64,000 nt of DNA from Flexistipes sp. (lineage in GTDB: Bacteria > Chrysiogenota > Deferribacteres > Deferribacterales > Flexistipitaceae), in the NCBI RefSeq assembly GCF_036172515.1, contig NZ_JAXKVW010000012.1, forward strand, positions 1 to 64,000. The letters are read 5' to 3'. The notes beneath the pieces are model-generated. The model was not told the DNA's origin. It searched no databases and worked only from the letters and a program-made list of their open reading frames with translations. Every line of letters starts with the position of its first letter. The first letter of the stretch is position 1. Below are positions 60,558 through 64,000 of the stretch, one piece after another. The translations under genes and the position numbers were made by a program.

Positions 60558-61443
60558 ATTATCGTTTATTTTTACAGCGTTTCTGGCGTGTTTTGTTTTT
60601 TTGTCGTTTTCTCCAGCAACGGCATTTGAAAAAGTGGAAATTGATAAAAACACATTTGTAGAGCAGGAAGAAATATTCGTACATAAAGGATTTAACGGGT
60701 TCGTTTCTGTAACCCATGCTCTGTTTATTATCAATGAATCAGGGGAAAGTGTTAACAAATCATTAAAATTCTCACCCGGCAGATATAGGCATTTGAAATT
60801 GCTGGGCAATACCGCAGGAGAAGTAAAGAATGAAAATCCAGCTCAAGTGCAGCTTAGACTTCAGCCGGGCAAAAATGAAGTGATTTTGAGTTACGCTTTT
60901 TCATCGCGAAATAACAGAATTTTAATGGATCTCAGCAAAAACATACTTGTCAAAAGATCCTATATTCTGGTGCCTGCAGAACGATTTGAAGTAAAGGGTG
61001 GTGAAGTTAACAAAGTACAGGAAATGAATATGAAAGACGTATTGTACAGTGTTTATATGAGTGGAAGCACAATACCGTCTGCAGAGAAAAATATTTATAT
61101 AGTACAAACATCCGGCACTGCTGCTGCAGAAACTGCAGGCACAGATGTAAGCTTTCACCCCCAATGGCTTGTTCGCTTTTGGTATCAGTCCCCTTTTTCA
61201 GGATTAAACCCTCATATTATTCTGATTGTAATTGCAGCTGTTACCGTATTTCTTCTGTATCTGAAATTGAAAAATAGGGGCAAAGACAGTGATATCACGC
61301 ATCTTAACGGTCAGAAGAAAAAAGATCAAATAATCCTGGATATCCATCTGCTTGATGAAAAATTTAAAAACGGGGAGATAGGTGAAGAGGCTTACAAAAT
61401 TGCAAGGGAAGAGCTGAAAAGGGCATATGCAGAAGAAAAGTAA
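60550..61443 (+). CDS. exported membrane protein of the cytochrome c maturation cluster (twin B)
   Basis: A 297-residue protein with a signal peptide (FSPATAFEK), a periplasmic beta-rich domain of about 200 residues, a membrane helix (PHIILIVIAAVTVFLLYL) and a cytoplasmic tail with a SHOCT-like end (LLDEKFKNGEIGEEAYKIA). The architecture mirrors the gene at 56845. No cysteine pair is seen in its periplasmic domain. It closes the ccm group and overlaps the CcmI-like gene by 8 bases. I do not recognise a named family. Confidence 0.72.
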   Translation: MSRLSFIFTAFLACFVFLSFSPATAFEKVEIDKNTFVEQEEIFVHKGFNGFVSVTHALFIINESGESVNKSLKFSPGRYRHLKLLGNTAGEVKNENPAQVQLRLQPGKNEVILSYAFSSRNNRILMDLSKNILVKRSYILVPAERFEVKGGEVNKVQEMNMKDVLYSVYMSGSTIPSAEKNIYIVQTSGTAAAETAGTDVSFHPQWLVRFWYQSPFSGLNPHIILIVIAAVTVFLLYLKLKNRGKDSDITHLNGQKKKDQIILDIHLLDEKFKNGEIGEEAYKIAREELKRAYAEEK

Positions 61444-61459
61444 ATCGGAGCATTAGGGA

Positions 61460-61972
61460 ATGTTGAAAAAAATACTTTCACTGTTTAAGTCGGAAGACAC
61501 GGTACTTTTGGTATTTCTGATTCTGCTGCTTTTGCTGGCATTTAATTTTAGAAATTTGTCCATCTGGGAAAAAACACTCCCGGCAAAACTGGGGGGGCTG
61601 CCGCTGAATTCATTCACTCTCGGAGATGAAGCAGAAGGTAAAATTTCCAGACTTATGGAAAATGCAGATGTGGAGACGTCTTCCAGTGTCATTGCCGAAT
61701 ATACTGACGGCCTCGATTTTATACAGATTGTTTCCGTCAGAGCTCAGGAATCCGGACATATAAAGCTGATTAACATTTTAGGAAATAAGCTTCATTTTTA
61801 CAAAAGTGCATACAGGATAAAAAATGCCTCTGTGGAGGTTTTTGAGGGAAATATGGGTGACCGGAACTTCTATGCCCTGAGCGGCAAATCCAGGGTAATT
61901 TTAATAAATTCATCCGTAAAGCTTAACGAAGGAAGTATTCTCAATATTTACGGATTTCTTAGGAGGCTTTAA
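61460..61972 (+). CDS. membrane-anchored hypothetical protein
   Basis: A 170-residue protein with one N-terminal helix (VLLVFLILLLLLAFNF) and a periplasmic domain of predicted beta strands ending in YGFLRRL. The domain could be a lipid- or haem-related beta fold, but I recognise no family. It begins 16 bases after the preceding gene and abuts the DUF2318 gene, so it belongs to the same transcript. Confidence 0.65.
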   Translation: MLKKILSLFKSEDTVLLVFLILLLLLAFNFRNLSIWEKTLPAKLGGLPLNSFTLGDEAEGKISRLMENADVETSSSVIAEYTDGLDFIQIVSVRAQESGHIKLINILGNKLHFYKSAYRIKNASVEVFEGNMGDRNFYALSGKSRVILINSSVKLNEGSILNIYGFLRRL

Positions 61973-62554
61973 ATGAAGAAAAGTGAAGCAAAAAACAAAT
62001 TTGAAGAGGATAAATTCCGATACAAGGGGCCGAATAAGCTGATTATTGCAAGCACATTTTTTGTTATATTGGCAGTCATCGGGGTTTTTTACGTTAAGTC
62101 GTCAAACAGTAACCAAATCGTCTCAAGATATGAGGGAGGGGACTACAGATTAAATGAAACGTTTGAATATGAAAACTCACCGATAAGTATGACCAATATA
62201 AAGAGTGAAATTGCTGCGGATAAAATAAAAATTTCTTTGGAGAAAATCAAAAAAAATAAGCTTGTTCATATAGCTGTGGAAGGTACTGACAATGCATTGA
62301 CCGCTTTTATTACAAATGCCGGCAGACTTATTGTGGCCGTTGCCATGTGCGAGCCCTGCAGATCGACACGCTTTAGAATTGAGGAGTATAACCTCGTATG
62401 CGAAACGTGCGGAACAAGATGGAATCTGAACGATTTAACGGGACTTTCCGGCGGTTGTCCTCAATATGCCCCTGAGGGCCTTCCTTACGAGGTTAAAGAT
62501 AACTATGTTTATGTAGACAAACAGATTGTCTATGAATGGAAGCCGAGGATCTGA
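61973..62554 (+). CDS. DUF2318 Fe-S-like membrane protein
   Basis: A 193-residue protein with one membrane helix (about 23-42) and a C-terminal periplasmic DUF2318 domain: MCEPCRSTRFRIEEYN, CETCGTRWNLND and GGCPQYAPEGLPYEV. These paired cysteines probably bind a cluster or metal. DUF2318 proteins are often encoded with FtsX-like permeases and an ABC ATPase near periplasmic iron or copper transport genes, as in the Campylobacter P19 region. The next two genes here are exactly such a permease and ATPase. AGGAGG precedes the ATG. Confidence 0.88.
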   Translation: MKKSEAKNKFEEDKFRYKGPNKLIIASTFFVILAVIGVFYVKSSNSNQIVSRYEGGDYRLNETFEYENSPISMTNIKSEIAADKIKISLEKIKKNKLVHIAVEGTDNALTAFITNAGRLIVAVAMCEPCRSTRFRIEEYNLVCETCGTRWNLNDLTGLSGGCPQYAPEGLPYEVKDNYVYVDKQIVYEWKPRI

Positions 62555-62556
62555 GT

Positions 62557-63666
62557 GTGAAACTTGAAAATATTATTATAAGAAATCTTACAGTCAGAAA
62601 GTTTAAAACTTTTTTGTCGGTGATATGTATTCTGATAGCTGTAGCGAGTATATTTGCAGTGTACAAGATAAGCAGTAAGCTGGAAAGTGAGGTTTCAAGA
62701 AGTTTTGATGAAATCGGTGCAAATCTCGTCATTACACCTGATTATAAAAACAAGGCAGTATTGACGGCGGATGATATTATAAAAATTAATTCCATTAAAA
62801 ATAAAGAAAACGTAGCCGTAATAGCTCCAAAATTAATAAAAAGTCTGGATGTAAATGGTAATAATGCACCGGTTGTTGGAGTGGATTTTCCTTATGAATT
62901 AGAATTGAACAAAAATTTATGGAAGCTCAGTGGGGGAAAGCCCTCGGCTGTAAATGATGCGGTAGCGGGAGCGGCTGTTGCAGAAAAAATGAATCTTACC
63001 ACAGGGGACACTGTAAACATACAGGGGAAAAGGTTTAACATTAAAGCGGTATTGGAGTCTACAGGGACTGCCGATGACAGGATGATATTTACCAATCTGC
63101 TGACATTACAGCAGCTTACCGGGAGTAAGTATCAACTTAACCTGATTGAGGTGGCTGCTTACTGTTTTACGTGTCCCCTGCCTCAAATAGCTTCCCAGAT
63201 TCAGAACAAACTTCCCTATGCAAGCGTTTTTAAAGTTTCAGATGCACTTAAAACACGGAAAGCGACTGTGGGAAAGTTTTCTCTGTATTCAAAGGTAATT
63301 GAGGGGTTTATTATTATCACAGTATCCTTCCTGCTATTTTTGATAAATGTATCCCTTGTGAACGAACGAATGAAGGAGTTTGGGATATTGAGGGCACTGG
63401 GTTACAGAAAGATTCAGATAGTAGAAATGCTTTTGAGTGAAAATATAATCAAAGGTCTGGCGGGTGCTGTGACCGGCTATATCCTGGCAGTATATACCTC
63501 GAAGTTGTGGTTGTCTAATCTGCAAATTTTTTCAGTAACGGCTTCGTTTAATATTTCTGAGCTGCTTATTGCCTGTGTTTTTTCTTATCTGATAGTTGTT
63601 GTGTCATCAGTAATTCCGGCTTTTAAAGCGGCACGGGTGGACCCGATTGTGGTTATAAATGAATAA
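62557..63666 (+). CDS. FtsX/MacB-like ABC transporter permease
   Basis: A 369-residue protein with one N-terminal helix (FLSVICILIAVASIFAVYKI), a large periplasmic domain (about 45-235) and three C-terminal helices with the FtsX core (MKEFGILRALGYRKIQIVEMLLSE, ARVDPIVVINE at the end). The MacB/LolC family couples ATP use to work in the periplasm. I prefer the GTG at 62557, just after the DUF2318 stop, to the upstream frame. The periplasmic domain has a CFTCPLPQ segment with two cysteines. Its ATPase partner starts at 63796. Confidence 0.88.
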   Translation: MKLENIIIRNLTVRKFKTFLSVICILIAVASIFAVYKISSKLESEVSRSFDEIGANLVITPDYKNKAVLTADDIIKINSIKNKENVAVIAPKLIKSLDVNGNNAPVVGVDFPYELELNKNLWKLSGGKPSAVNDAVAGAAVAEKMNLTTGDTVNIQGKRFNIKAVLESTGTADDRMIFTNLLTLQQLTGSKYQLNLIEVAAYCFTCPLPQIASQIQNKLPYASVFKVSDALKTRKATVGKFSLYSKVIEGFIIITVSFLLFLINVSLVNERMKEFGILRALGYRKIQIVEMLLSENIIKGLAGAVTGYILAVYTSKLWLSNLQIFSVTASFNISELLIACVFSYLIVVVSSVIPAFKAARVDPIVVINE

Positions 63667-63689
63667 AGATTTTTGAAGTTTAAATTTTA

Positions 63690-63762
63690 CGAATCTTCGC
63701 CCGGATGGGGAAAGGTTTATCCTCCTCCCCTAATTTAGGGGATGTTGGGTGGGGTACTTACC
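63690..63762. repeat. CTCCTCCCCTAATTTAGGGG hairpin-block copy
   Basis: This short block repeats the CTCCTCCCCTAAATTAGGGG..GGTTGGGTGGGGTA sequence of 15432-15468 and 18765-18800 with minor changes. It lies between the FtsX permease and its ATPase without breaking either gene. Confidence 0.65.
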
Positions 63763-63795
63763 CAAAGATTTCGAATAGATAGTGAGGTATGCGAG

Positions 63796-64000
63796 ATGGA
63801 TGATTTTATTAAAATCGACGGATTGAAGAAACGGTACAAATCAAAAGGTGTAACTTATGAAGCTTTAAAAGATATAACGTTAAGTTTGCGTAAAGGGGAG
63901 TTCGTTGCGGTTAAAGGGCCTTCAGGCTCCGGAAAAACCACTCTGCTGAGTATTTTGGGAACACTGCTTTCACCTGATGCAGGGAACATCAGTATTGACG
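63796..64000 (+). CDS. LolD/MacB-type ABC ATPase (partial, cut by window end)
   Basis: The ATG at 63796 opens a frame of 68 codons that runs off the window. It has the typical start [23 protein letters not shown] and Walker [16 protein letters not shown]. This type of ATPase drives FtsX-like permeases such as the one just upstream. Signature and Walker B motifs would lie beyond the window. Confidence 0.9.
   Translation, partial: MDDFIKIDGLKKRYKSKGVTYEALKDITLSLRKGEFVAVKGPSGSGKTTLLSILGTLLSPDAGNISID

Noticed and set aside
1-64000. tRNA, rRNA or prophage regions
   Set aside because: I found no cloverleaf-like or rRNA-like sequence and no phage structural genes by eye; a covariance-model scan was not possible.

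Overview
The window is chromosomal DNA from a low-GC, Gram-negative, largely anaerobic bacterium. It carries outer-membrane genes (Lnt, an autotransporter, lipoproteins), a CcmF-type cytochrome c maturation cluster, a CooS carbon monoxide dehydrogenase, a [NiFe] hydrogenase, bacteriohemerythrins and many large hybrid sensor kinases. My best guess is Deferribacterota (Flexistipes/Deferribacter-like). This is inferred from gene content and base composition, not from any search.

Layout. 1-530: end of an IS110-like transposase and composite repeats. 532-5905: a small hypothetical gene, then a leftward block lnt-tatA-DUF1786-ecfT-truA and an iron-sulfur flavoprotein. 6300-13300: a PhnD-like hybrid sensor kinase, two hemerythrin proteins, a TraT-like lipoprotein and a small repeat protein. 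13348-24341: a surface-protein region holding a subtilase with permuted domain order, a beta-helix lipoprotein and a 1729-residue autotransporter, separated by repeat islands. 24575-29641: an operon of [NiFe] hydrogenase large subunit, small subunit and a haem-c-motif PAS/GGDEF/EAL protein. 29642-30409: repeat mosaic. 30410-41016: a second hybrid sensor kinase, an ABC-2 export operon, and housekeeping or transport genes. 41058-46000: a radical SAM protein, an ABC ATPase remnant, a kinase/NtrC-type regulator pair and an Rrf2 regulator. 46342-50791: cooS followed by an ABC importer of the NitT/TauT type. 51061-56560 (leftward): a TlpA-like lipoprotein, LarE-like and MnmA proteins, an RseC-like protein and an unusual haem-domain/polyferredoxin fusion. 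56845-62554: a CcmF/CcmH cluster, then DUF2318. 62557-64000: an FtsX-like permease and a LolD-like ATPase cut by the window end.

Two things stand out. First, the hydrogenase large subunit ends exactly at its DPCxxCxxH motif, so it has no C-terminal extension to be cleaved, as in H2-sensing hydrogenases. It is cotranscribed with a membrane c-di-GMP synthase/hydrolase whose periplasmic domain has a CxxCH haem motif. This suggests a route from H2 to haem c to c-di-GMP. Second, the subtilase has its Ser motif (GTSMATP) about 100 residues before the Asp and His motifs, with a split accessory domain, which is a circularly permuted order within an intact reading frame. The intergenic regions also hold a family of short elements with inverted ends (CAAGTTTCGCACTT) and a hairpin module repeated at least eight times.
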